Shown piece by piece: positions 1 to 12,800 of a DNA stretch of 64,000 nucleotides. Source of the stretch: Datnioides undecimradiatus (Eukaryota; Chordata; Actinopteri; Lobotiformes; Datnioididae); the NCBI GenBank assembly GCA_008933995.1, contig WARS01002947.1:1-64000 (forward strand). Direction: 5' to 3'. The notes under the pieces were generated by a model. That model saw nothing but the letters and a program-made list of their open reading frames with translations. It was not told the DNA's origin and did no database searches. The first letter of the stretch is position 1. The number at the start of each line of letters is the position of its first letter. Made by a program: the position numbers and the translations under genes.

Positions 1-53
1 TATATATATATATATATATATATATATGTTTATTTATTTATTTATTTATTTAA
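1..53. repeat. (TA)n followed by (TTTA)n simple repeat
   Basis: A run of TA dinucleotides (1-27) passes into TTTA units (29-53). It is cut by the window edge, so the full length is unknown. Confidence 0.95.
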
Positions 54-1774
54 TACTCTAAGGTTCACATTTGAAACTAAATGTATAAGTGTGTTTATTT
101 TCAAAGTTGTCCAGTGAGTTTCAAGCACGGCACAATCATGGGTTTTACAACATAGTCTTGTCCAAACATGGAAGACAGCATGTAAGCAATGTGCTAACAC
201 AGTACAGTAGCAGTACAGGCTGTGACCCAGAGGACAAACAGAAGTCTTAGCAGTAGAACAGTCCATAGTCTCCAGGAGGAAAGATGGTGCATCAGCTAAA
301 AGCATGCTGATTGTGGTTTCTGACCTTCAGGGACTGTGCCCTGTGTGCTTCTCTGGGGTTTTGCATAGATTCACAGTGGAGTGAAAACATTAAGTATTAG
401 GCTGCACCAACACAATCACTCCCTATGTAACTCATGGATGTCATTACATGGCATTTCCTGTTGAGGGTTGCTGTTTTGACACAGTGAAAGCCACGGAGCC
501 CATCACAGGTGGTGCTGTACAACAAGGGTGTAGGTTTGCGTACAGGTGTGAAGAACATGTCCCTAACAGTATTTTGGGGCGTTTACATTTGACCAACCTT
601 TGAACAAACATGTTTCTGTTTTGCGGTGTCCCTACCAATGTTGAGACTGAACCAGCACTTCTGCTTTTCAAGGTTACACAACAGGACACAACAGGAACAG
701 TCAAGCTCTGCAGGCTGGGTGTGAGCACTCTGACTACATGCTGGCATCAAACTGAATTCAGGTATGGGTTTTGCTTATTTCAGATGCAGATAAAGAAGTC
801 GCAGCGTGAAGAACACCGCCACGCTATCCTGAATACTCACTCACAATCCGACAAATGTGGATTGATCTGTCACTTTAAACAGTCCCTAAAAAGTTCAACA
901 CCACCACACCGAGCAGCTGTTTCAGAAAATTACTGAGAAATCGTAACAAATACTGATCCTTAAGTGAATGTTGGAGACATCAGATGGTTAATTGTGGTTT
1001 TAAAAGTTTTATTATATAGTAAATCATAATGTTGACATTTTCAGTATCAAAATAAACATGAGTAAAATTACGTCAAAGCCTTTTTCCATCAGTAAAATAA
1101 ATTAGCAGCAACCTGACTGTGAGTCCTGCAGTGTGATACAGAATACATGAAGATGTCTTAGACTGCACAGTTAATTACACCCCTGTTACACAGTAACATA
1201 CAAATATCATTAGACTTAATAATACAAGGGTAACTGACACAGTAAAACAGAAATCATATCTGCCGGTCATCATCTCATGTTGTAACCGTGCTGTCATAAG
1301 GGCACCGTCTCATTTCTTCCATAAAACTTTAGACAAAGTGCTGTTGTCTTCTTTCCACTGGTTTCTGTTGCTGTTCATGTTTTTGTTGGTCTGTCTCAGC
1401 CCAGTTCATTCCACAGTGTTCTTCATCACAGTGGCTCATTTAACTCTTTACTTTTAAAATGAACATGTGCTCAGTTTTCCCTGTTAGCGACCTTCTGCTA
1501 ATCCCGCAGTTGCTTTCAGGCTGTTTGGACCTGCTAGTTCCATTAGCAGTTAGCTTCTCTCTGCCCCCCCAACAGTGTGACAGTAGCAGATGCAAATGCT
1601 TGGAGGCCAGGCTCAGTCAGTCAGAAGAGCAGCTCCACGTTACCAAAAGTCAAAGGTTCGATGCTTTGAGACTGGAAAGGTCCGACAGTGTGGTGCAGTA
1701 CAATCACCCACAACCACTGGCGTGTGCCGCCTACACTGCTGAAAGCTTTGTTACAGACACTAATGAGGATGATT
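54..1774. other. 3' flank and probable 3' UTR of rtel1; no gene seen
   Basis: This 1.7 kb lies downstream of the rtel1 stop codon. The minus strand carries an AATAAA hexamer at 1008-1013, about 760 bases past the stop, which could end the transcript. I looked in all frames for a cysteine-rich RING exon or a TNF-receptor-like gene (TNFRSF6B follows RTEL1 in human) and found neither. The open frames here are short and show no domain. Confidence 0.5.
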
Positions 1775-3841
1775 TCAGTGGCCAACAGAGGAAGATGGAT
1801 TATCTGATGCTTCATCCACAGCAGCATCATCAGTAGCGGAGGCCGACTGACCTATCAAAGCATCCAGCATCTGTTTGTACTGCTTCTTATGGTGAGGACG
1901 AATAAACATGCCAAACCCTGAAGGGGAGGAAGATGAAAGATACAGTGAATCGTGTGAACCACTGACCAGAAACCCATGTTCAAATCTGTGAAATTCAGAG
2001 AATGTGACTGTGTTTGTTGACTTGTTAGTCAACTTACTGACTAGAAGGTTGAAGTCCTCATCTCTCTCTGTGAATAAGCTCACCACCGTGGCCACCAGGT
2101 TGTCGTAGTTGTCCGTCTTCTTGTAGCTGTAAATGGCCTGAAAGAGCTGAGCTGACTTTTCTGCTCCGAGAGCTTTTTTCACAGCAGCCAGGAAGGCCGC
2201 GTGGACTTCACTCTTTGGAGCGGAGTCTGACCAGAGAGAGACGAGAGGGCTGGGGCTTACACTTTATAACCATTCATTCATTCAGCGCATGGAATACACG
2301 TCATCTTGATCATTGAAAGATATGGAATGACCTAAGTTATTTAAAAATATAAAATCTGGCTCTTGTTGTTTTTAGATGTTCACGAGGAAACAGGTGTAAA
2401 GACGAGATGTCCCACCTGCCCGAGGTTCTCTTAACCCTTGCAGGTTCAGGTGGTGTCCTCCTTTGTTGAGCTGCTGCGTGTTCAGCTGGTTGCAGACAGA
2501 CGTCCCACTGGAGGACAGCAGAGCCACACCTGTCTGTCTGTGAGTAGCTTCAAGAAAACAAAATATGGCACTTCTAAAGAGTTTTCCTTCACATATGATT
2601 TATAAATTCAGTCAGTAAATTATAATAAATAATAATTATATGACAGGAATCAATTAAACAGAGACAATCGCTGCATCTGAATCCAGTTTCCACAGTACAG
2701 ATCTGCTGCTTTTCTCTGTTTTCTAGAGGTACATGGACTCACCCGTCAGCTGATGTTACTGCTGCTAATCTCAGCTACAACAACAAAAGACTTCACTCAC
2801 TGTAAACTAAATATAACCATTTGTAGCTGAAATCTTTGGCTTTGGTGCATTGGGCCGACAAAACAACACAACCTGATGACGCCATCCTTAAATTCACAGA
2901 GAGATGTTCATATTGAACATTGGACTAATGAACATCATCAAGTGCATCATATGCCTTCTCTTTGAGCGTGCAGCGCTTCGTACCACTGTCCAGCTCCAAT
3001 GCTTTCCTCTTGTCCTTGGCCAGTGAGTGATCAGGTTTGTACCCACAGCCGTGGCCGGTCAGCTCCTGGCATTTCTCATCAAAGCTCTTCTTGTGATGCG
3101 GACGGACAAACTGGTAGAGGCCTGAAAAACAATGGATGCATTAGAGTTAATGGGGAAAGACACGCACACACACATTTACTGAACGCCCCCTGTGTGTGTG
3201 TGTGTGTGTGTGTGTGATGAATACACCTCAGACATGAGGATGTATATGGTGAGGCACATGTGAGTTCTAATACACAAGCATGCACAAGTACTTCAATGTG
3301 TGTGCACACCCTGCAGCTGCATGAGCTTAACACACACGTGCTGACTTCAGCTGCCCGGGAAAGTGAGTCCAGGGGAAACCACCTGATGATCTGAAGGTGG
3401 ATCATATTAATTGCAAAACACTGTGATCTATTAAAATACAGTTCATGTGGTGCTGCAGAGGGCAAGTAAAATGTAAATTCAGCGATAGAGAATGCAGACA
3501 TGTAACATGACATGGAATAACAGCTTTGTTCTTGTATTATTTCATTTTTGGGGCACGTTCAGGATTCAAATCAGACAGAAAACACTTGGTGGTGGACTCT
3601 GGGAGTGCTCACCCTGGAGCAGACTGTGGGTATTGGCGTCTTCAGTTAAAACAGCTGTCTCGGTCAGCAGGACGTCCAGGCTGTCGGTCTTCTTGTAGGT
3701 CTGCAGAGCCCGTACGACGCGGTCAAAGTTGACCTGACTCAGCGACTTCTTCATCTCTGCCAGGAATGTCTTTGCCCTGTTGGCTTTGCCTTCGTCTGAC
3801 GCGTCCGCCGACCGGCTCGTGTTCTTCGACAAGGAAGGAGA

Positions 3842-3879
<38 letters not shown>

Positions 3880-6800
3880 ATGTCACATCAGTTAATTACA
3901 TCGGCACAGAATCACAAACTAATCTCAGCGTGTGTGCGCGATGATTCGCTCTCAGTGCAGCTGTTTGGATGAGCCGCCTCACAACACCCACCTGCTCCTG
4001 CACCACTTTGATTTTGCGCTTGCCTCCCCGCAGCTCGTCGATCATCCTCTTGTCATACTGCAGCGACAGCGTGGACAAACGATTTGCCTTTAAAAGGAAA
4101 ATGCACAATTAATGAATCAAATAAATAAATCTCTTTAGCCTCTCTTTGGACATGCACGGTGTCTGACCTGCATACACTCAGACCACAGTGTTTCACAGAA
4201 GCCCAGCTACCTTTTCCTCTCCCACTACAGCATCATCGTCTTCTCCAGTGCAGTGGTCACCTCGCTCCAGAGCATCGAGCAGGTTGGCTGGTCTCCTCTG
4301 ACTCTCCGGCACCTTGCACTCATACTCGATGCAGATCCCGGCCATCCCATTGGCTCCAGTGTGTTCATCTGATCAAAAAGACCTAACAGATCAGCGAAGG
4401 ACCCAAATTTCCTCTGTCACATATTTCAGGGTTTGAAAGGTGGCACGGTCACCATGTCTTTATACTCACTGAGCCTCCTCCTCTTCAGGCTGGGAAGGTG
4501 AGCGTCCAGCACCTTGGCCTTCTGGGTGTGGGAGCTCTGGGATGATGAGCAGGACGTGAGGGGGGAGGGCTGAGTGTCTGACAAACACATGGTCCCACAG
4601 CTCTGTGCTGCAGCCTTCTTCTGCACCACTGGCCTCTGGCACATTCAAACACAAACAAACAGCGGACAGATTAACTGGATTCACGCCCACAGTTGCAGTG
4701 ACACACAACCAGGGATGATCTTGTGTGGTAGCTCACAGCTGAACGGTGAGTCTGTGAACGGTTCATGCAAGGAGCCATGCGAGTAAAGCTTACCATTTTC
4801 TGCGCGACCCTGAAGAACTGAGAGACGTCCCGGACCACGTTCCCAAAGCTGTTGTCCTGACGCACATAAGCCCTGACCCACGATGGGAGCTGAGCTCTGG
4901 CATCAAGGTTCTTAAACCTGTGGAAACAGTCACACTGCGGTCATGCGGAGTTGGAAAGACGTGGTCGTTCCACCCCACAACAAAACGAAATTCAGTCCTA
5001 CAGAGAACAGCCAATGATCACAATGGCAGAGCAGGGGCAGGCGGATTTGGAATGCGGAAGCAAAGATGTGAGTGATGGTTCGTCATCTGACCTCTGATCA
5101 CACAGGAAGATGGCTCCATAGTCCTCCCTGTGGCGAATGACCCTCCCGATGGCCTGGTTCACAGCTCGGAAAGCCTGCTGTTTGTACCACAGCTGCCCAG
5201 ACAGGTACTGTCCACACACACACACACACACACGCTCGATGAGACAGAGCCACTGAAACAACACTGACACTGTTCAGCGACTCTCAGCGAGCGCTCCTCT
5301 CACCTTCAGCCCAGGAGTGGGCTTCCTGCACATCTCATCTAAGAACTGCATCTTCAGGATGACTCGAGGGTCCATCTTGGGTGGGAAAGGAAGGCCGGTG
5401 ATGATGACACCCCGACCGAAGGTGTCTGCAAAGTCCAGACCCTCACTAGCCTGACACAGGGAGACAGAGATGCAATGAGGTGAATTATAATAAAACCAAT
5501 AAAACTGAATATCCCAAGTCCAACAGGCAGGTGATGCAGAGATGCATCTCTCCACATGGCAACACGTTTCATTTCTCCCAAATGCATCCGTCTACTTCCC
5601 TCTTGACTTTGTTTTCAGACTTTTCCTGAGTTTTCAGACACACATTCAGCTCACCTTCCCTCGACACACGGCAAAGAAGGTTCCCCCGTTGGATGCTGGA
5701 TCGCTGACTTTGTTATAGTACCCGTCAATAACCTGAGAGCAGACAGAGAGGCAGGATGAGCTGGGTCCATCGGTGCTCACATCATGACCTGCTCATGAAC
5801 TGCTGAGACCTTTACAGAAACCTGGAAGTCAAAAAAACAAAAAAACCCCACTCACCTCAGTGAACGTGCCCTTTCCTTTGGGTTCAACGAACATGGGCTT
5901 TATCGCCTCAATGCGGTCTGCGTGTCCGTTAGTCTAGTGACAGAACACAAACACACAGTAAATACAAACAAAAACATGCTATAATAAAAGGACAGTGATT
6001 CTGCTCAAACGCCACCAACCCTCCAGAAGTCCAGAGTTCTTTCCATCAAAGGGAAGGAGGGAAAAAACACTAAGAGTCCATGAGGAACCACACGGCTCAG
6101 GTTGACTGTGGAGAGAGCGTAAACCAACACATCCATGACACGATTGAGACAGGACACCGGCGAACTACACGATGGGGAAAACCTTAAAAGCCATGCGTTC
6201 AAATTAGACAGAACTCATTATTACAGCACCACTGCACCTACAAACAGAGGCCACGCTCGTGTCTGCAGACGCACGGCAAAATGAAAACATTTATTATGCT
6301 ACGTTGCACAAAACATAGGCGATCTTACCGACGGTGTTGCCTAAAGATGCCATGTTTTCAGGAACAAACCTGTTGCAGACAGAGATATTAGTTTTGCATC
6401 ATCACACAAGGTAAATCTATGTGTTTTAGTGCTGAAGTTAGCTCAGCAAAACACATCAAAAGAAGGGAAACAACCTGCGAGCCATGTGACTTCCATCTGT
6501 GCAAACCTGCAGCACTGACCTTCTGTCAAACGCTGAACTCAACTGCACACCGTCAGGGCCTCGGTCAATGACGCTCACAAAGATCTGGTCCCGATCAATC
6601 ACGTGACTGTTCTCCAGAGTGACCGGGAATTCTCTAACACCAGCACCAACAAAACATGCAGACCATCAAGGTTCAGTTGCTTCATTTGCTTCTTCTTCTT
6701 CACCATAAGATGTTATTCACAAATGATGATTGACGTGCATGTGCTTCGGCAGTTACGCTTCTTCAAATCATCAGCAATACACAAAGACTGACATGTTTAC

Positions 6801-9800
6801 AGGTGTTATTGTGCCTCAGCAGTTTGAAAACTCATTGATTTAATGCGCCACCCCACAGGCATGCTGAGTGACATAAATCAAACAAACCCGAGGTGCCGTG
6901 TGACCTGACAGGTGCATGCTGGGTCTGTGTAATCGTTGAAATGCCCACAGTGGATCCTCCAGCAGTGATTTCTACATTTGCTGCATCGCATGTTAATGTT
7001 AGTCAAATACACAGGTAACTTACATCCTCATCTCAGAGGTGAATGAGGACAGGGGGGAGAGGGTACCACTGGTCAGGATGATGCAGCGAACACCTTGACT
7101 GACCAGATCCTGCATGCTGAAGCCGGGGGAGAAGCACCAGTAACTCAGAATGTTTCCTGCTGGGCGCAAAGACACAGGTGACACACATGAGCACGCATCT
7201 AACCATCTGGGCTTCAGCTCTGGGTCTGATTTAGCTCCATGTTGGCAGACAGGCTTCAGTGATTACACTACAGTGTTAATGCTGTAACCCCCGTACGCCC
7301 CATGATGTGCAGCGTCACCTTGTTTCTTGGATGAAGTCCACACATCGGCGTTCTGCTTCTTCTTGTGATAGCTGGTGTCCTGATGGATGTGAACCTGAGC
7401 CACACAGACGGACATGGACGCTGACAGTCTCACTGCTAATGTGACTAATACGTTTCAACACAGGCCCCTGAGGCTTTTGATGAACACACACCTTAAAGTG
7501 AGCCGTGTTGGACTGCATGAGCTGCTGCCTGTCCTTCTCTGATGGCTCTCCACAGAACACCAGCTACGAGAGAGAGGGAGAGAAAGACAGAGAGAGTGAG
7601 AAAGAGAGAGAGAGTGGGAATTAACATACTGCTGTTTTGCAGTGGATCACTGACAACACCAGATGCAGTGTTCTACAGGAAACCTCCTTGGCAACAGCAG
7701 ACTGAAGCCCAAATGAGTGAAGTCAGGAGATCACTGTATGAGCTGCAATATTGGTAATCTTGTGAAATCAGCATCCCCATATCAGTCAGGCTCAGTCATA
7801 GACAGACTGGGGAAGAGTGTGTGTAATAATAAATACAAGGCTGTTGTTTTCATTATGCTAAGCTAGGCTAAACATTCCCAGGCTCCAGCTCAGCACACAG
7901 ACATGACAGCCATCTGATCGAAAAAGACCATACATTTCATTTTTAAAAAGTAAAAAAAAAAGTCAAACTCTTCCTTTAACGTCCCCGCGCAGCATACCTG
8001 GATGATGTCCGCCAGCTTCTGCAGTCCACTGGCGTTCACGAAGATCCCCGGCTCTGACGAGAAACAAGTCGCACAAGTCCTTTGTTAATTAGACAAATGA
8101 CGACGCATGTGACCGTGTGTTATCACAGGGTCTGCGTCACATTCACGCACCGTGGGTTCATGTATGAAATGATCAGGACCAGAGCGGAGTACAGCTGCTG
8201 CTTTCAGCGCAGTTTCTACTTCCTGCTACTTTGTAGGAATTAAAGGAAATGAGAAAACGAGCGATCACATGGAGGAGAGCGGGAGATGTGACGGATCGCA
8301 GACCATGTGATGGACAGAAAAGCAAAAATCTGAAGAAATCACACTGACGTCCTGCTAAGTATCCACTGATCTGCTCCAGAGCTTCGTAGACTGCCGTCTT
8401 GCTGCTGTAGGTCAGGTGGGCTCTCTCCAGCAGCTCATAGATGAAGCTGAGACAGACAGAAGACAGACAGAAGACATCCATGTTCAACTAAGCTTCTGTG
8501 GAACATCACGAAGGAGATATTCACCGAAGTCCGACTGTAATTACTAATTGTTTATGTTTTGGTTGATTTCACTTCCTGTTGTTGTTTTTTTTTATCATTG
8601 TTATTGTTGTTGGTAATGTTTTCTTAGCAAACAGCTGATTCCGGTAACACCATATAACACAGTATAGGTTGGATACTCAGCCCGAATGTCACATGACACT
8701 CACTCAGGTCAGATTAGGTGACAGACACATAAACTGAGCTGTGACTGTGTGGGGATTAGGATGGACTGGAGGTAGTTCTATGGAAATCCAGATCAGATGT
8801 CACAGCGGATCAAATATACTGCATACCACACTTTTACATACATTCCAGGTTTGGTGATGCCTTTGTCACTGGGAACGTCGTAGGAATCGATGGCAGCTTC
8901 CAGATCCAGCAGTATCTCTGCCGAAGCAAGCAGGTTGTAGAAGTCAGACAGAGCCGAGACAAATGACTGAAACCGTCTCATGAAAACGTTAAAGTGAGGA
9001 TCATGAGAGGCTATCAAACTGTTTTTAGACCAGCAGGGTAAAGCATACGAGCAGTAACTTCTCTGAGTTGAGTCGGAGATGCACTAATGCATCTGTGATC
9101 CTGCGCAGAGAGCAGCCATCAAAATCTGTGTCAAGTGCCGAGTTAATGTTGAGGATGACCAGCGGTGACGAGGGCGGGGTCAAGGGTTAGATCCAGGGAC
9201 CAAATAGGAGGCTTAGCAGCAGAGACGCCACAGAGTCAAAGCAGGGAGTCAGTGCATCAGAACAGGAGGACATGCCGGTTGTTTTCTCCGTCATTCACAG
9301 GATCATGGCTGTGAATTCCTCCTCCAGGGTCAGAGGAGAGCTCTGCTGCACTGCTCTGACACATCTGAGGGAGGACAGTCAGCACAGACGACCTGAACTG
9401 GACACAGTGCTCTTCCTCTTTCTGGCCTTGCTAACACAACCGCTGCTCGCTGTACACCCTGATCACTGGATTTAGCGTTTGTGGCGTCTTCCTCTGCTGC
9501 AAAATGAGATTCAAGCTAAACGGTGGCCAATCACCTGATGGGGAGGCTCAGAGGACATCCAGCTCGCATTGGCGTCTGGTGCAGCACGAGCTTACATACC
9601 AGGGCTGTCAGGGAGCGGGGCAACAGTGCATACCCTGATCACCTGGAGGCTGATGGAGGCCATATTTAGATTGGGCAGTTTTCGGCTCATTATATAAGCA
9701 GCGAGAGAACACTTTGATAGCCTCTCATATTCATCTTCTTCATAGCTTTAATATCTACTTACGTTTGATTTTAGCTATTGTGGTTATATCCATTTTTAAA

Positions 9801-12800
9801 CCTGAAACAAGAAAACATCAGCAGCAGTTATGTAAGTTATGTTTTCAGTTTGGTGTTTATTAAATACCATAATCCCCCAGTGTTGGTTGATTGATACACG
9901 TGCTGACCTGAGTTGAGGGAGTCTGCGTTGAAGTCTTCACTGAGAGAGTCTCCATGGCTGACTTCTTTAGCCTGCTCCACCAGCAGCCTGTCCACGGCAG
10001 TAATGGCTGAGGCTATATCATAGGGAGTCAGGTCAAATGATGTCGACTCTTCACACGTCTTCTCCTGCACACGACACGGGACATTCAGACACCCACTGTG
10101 TCCTCAGTTGTCTAAGGTCTATTCACTGAATGGAACACAGTAAAATCTCTATGGTGACCACACCCCATCTTAGAAATATTGGAAATACTCTAAATATTTA
10201 GTTTTTTTGAAAATGGTTGCTTAAATATGTTTTTGCTGCAGGTGTGTGCATCATTTTGCTTCCTGCGCAGACGTCCTGCTGCCAGGCATGCTGACCAGCA
10301 TGATATGCTGAGTGTGTCTGAGTACCTGAAGGAAAACCCTGTCCCTTTAACAGATCTTATAATCCTTCAGTGATGTAGGACACTCAGAGAAAGTAAATCT
10401 GCCCTGGACAGACTCTTACCACATTGTGAGCTTCATCAAAGATGACCACGGCTCCATTTAGCTCGATGTTGTGTGCCCTGCGGCTCTGTGGAAGGGAGGG
10501 ACGAGAACAGCAGCATTTACTTATACAACAAAGGGTGACTGTGTTTACATATAGCTTCGTTCACTTAATTTAGGAGAAAAGCAGGAAATGAGCTCTGCCC
10601 GCTCATAAGACAGCAATCTGGCATCTGTGAGTGCGCTCACCTTTGGGTCGAGCAGGTAGTTGTACGGCATAAAAATGAGATCGGCCTGCTGTTTCAGGGA
10701 ACGGGAGAGGTAGTAGGGACAGGCCCTGCAGAAACACGTTCAGATCTTAACCCAAAAGGACACACTGCACAATCACGCTAGCTACATAGTCAGAGACTGG
10801 TTTGATTTCATTTCCATGCATTTGGTTATTAAAAGAACTTTAATTGTTTTCTGACATTTAATAATCCAAATGAATGATCGACACAATGAACAGATGAATC
10901 AATCATTTACAGTTGCAGCTCTAAGCACCACACAAAAGCTACAGGGCAAGGTCTGCTCAGCAGCTGTTTCACCGGACATCGAAGATCAGGTCAGTGACCG
11001 TCAAACAGAGCAGCAGGTGAACATGAAAGCATGAATCCCACCTGTGCTTGTTTCCAAATTTGACCAAATCTTCCACGTCGAGGATGGAATTCACCAAGTC
11101 TCTGTCAGTGCTCTTCTCTGCAGAAGACAAATCAGATGTGTACGATGAGACGCGAGCTGCATTTGACAAGCAAAGACTGTCACCGCATAGTGCTCTGAAC
11201 GCTGTAATCACTCTGCTCTGCCAGTTACGACGCAGTAATCTTACTTCAGCATGTAAAGTTACTACATGCAGCCTCTGAGTCATTTTCAAGTCATGTCTCA
11301 TATGTGACTTTGAGCTACAACTGAACATTTAGCCCATTTACTTTCTTCACAAAGTGTGTGTGTGCCTGTGTGTCTCTATGTGTGTGTGTTTTCCAAGCCA
11401 TTACCTTCAAAGTTATTGTAGTAAACACATGACCTGGTGGAAACCTTTCCTCTGCACATGTGAACCTGAAGAACAACAAAAGAAACTCATTCAGACGTGC
11501 ACATACCAGCACAATACTTTCACATCTCTGAAGCCGGAACCACAGCTTTGTGTGTTTGACCTGCTGCATCTTTACTCGCTCACACGTGGGCTCAGCAGTT
11601 AACATTTCATGCAAACTTCCAACAGTCTTTTGGCATGAACAGGCCAGTGTTGTTGGTTGCCTACCTTGACGTGGTTGCTCTCCTGACGCATCACGTCCCT
11701 GTTGATGCACAGCTGATCCCTGGATCCAAGAACACACACCTTGGGCCTGAGTCAGAGACAAAAGTGTTACACTGATATTTAGGCTCAGCAGAAAAAGGCT
11801 AAAACTCAGCTCGTCTGTGTTGTAGAATAGAAAAACGCACTGCACTGGAGTCAGTGTCTAACATTTTGAAGTGGTTTAGGATCAGTGGATAACAGCAGTG
11901 TTGATCTCCTGATATTCACTGTTGAAATGTCTCATAATGGTCTAAATGTTATTCCCAGAGATCTGATCTGACCAGGACTATAGTAAAATCTATATTTGGC
12001 CCTGCCCACCAAACCAAACCAAACCATAACCAAAGCACGTTTCAAACATCTTGTATGGTTCATAAGTGGCACAGTTTACCTGTATGAAGTGTTCTTTAAC
12101 TCATTGATAACTTGTGCAAGCTGAGAGTGAGTCCTGGATGCATATATGATCTTAGGAATTGTGGAGTAGCCTGTGTTAATGAAAACAAACAGTAATTACA
12201 TTCACATCCATATAACATCGAAGACATTTCCAGATCTGATTACCGTGGTAACATCAGGACAGAGGGGAGAGACACCGTGAGTGTCCACGGCAACATAAGC
12301 TGTCTGCTGATCTAACATGAACATACTTGGCGTTTCACCCTCTGCGGCAGCCTCCCCCCACGATGATGCTGTAGTGTTTGGGAACATCGCCTCGCCGCCC
12401 ATCCTCTCCGCTATCTTGCAGGCAGAGATGCTGTCCTTGTAGTGCTCTCTCCAGGCCAGGGTGGCACACAGCAGGCACAGGGTTTTACCGGTGCCCGTAG
12501 GACTCTCCAGAACCCCGTTCACCTTCTGAAACAAGCAGGCAGATGCATGGTTTCACCTTTGGAAAGAGCTTCTGGTCTATGATGCTTTCTTCCATAGTGG
12601 CACGTGTTAAAGGACAACAGCGACAATCTGAGTCTGTCACCTGCTAAACCAGTACTTTTAGTGGACGTGTACTGATGAAGCTGTTGCCCAGTATTGTTTC
12701 CTGTATAAAGGCTCACTCAGTACTGGACCAACTAGTTGTCACCAACTAGCTTTGAAATCAACACAAAGACAAGGTTCCCCTCAAACTCCTGGCAGGAAGT

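Larger units (their letters stand above)
1775..4635 (-). other. rtel1: rtel1 exons 25-32: nuclear tail and two harmonin-like domains
   Basis: Exons 25-27 encode a low-complexity linker with basic clusters (SLKRRRL, GGKRKIK) that could act as nuclear localisation signals. Exons 28-29 encode the first harmonin-homology-like repeat ([17 protein letters not shown]) and exons 31-32 the second ([18 protein letters not shown]). In RTEL1 these repeats bind protein partners. The protein stops 29 residues after the second repeat in an acidic Asp/Ala/Ser tail. Confidence 0.85.

Noticed and set aside
54..1774. A TNFRSF6B-like gene after rtel1, as in human
   Set aside because: No cysteine-rich receptor repeats were found in any frame. 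The short frames here lack the CxxC spacing.
9272..9700. Possible exon or promoter (TATATAAG at about 9693) in rtel1 intron 10
   Set aside because: It is within an intron of the opposite strand, with no coding frame, no CpG enrichment and no splice pattern.
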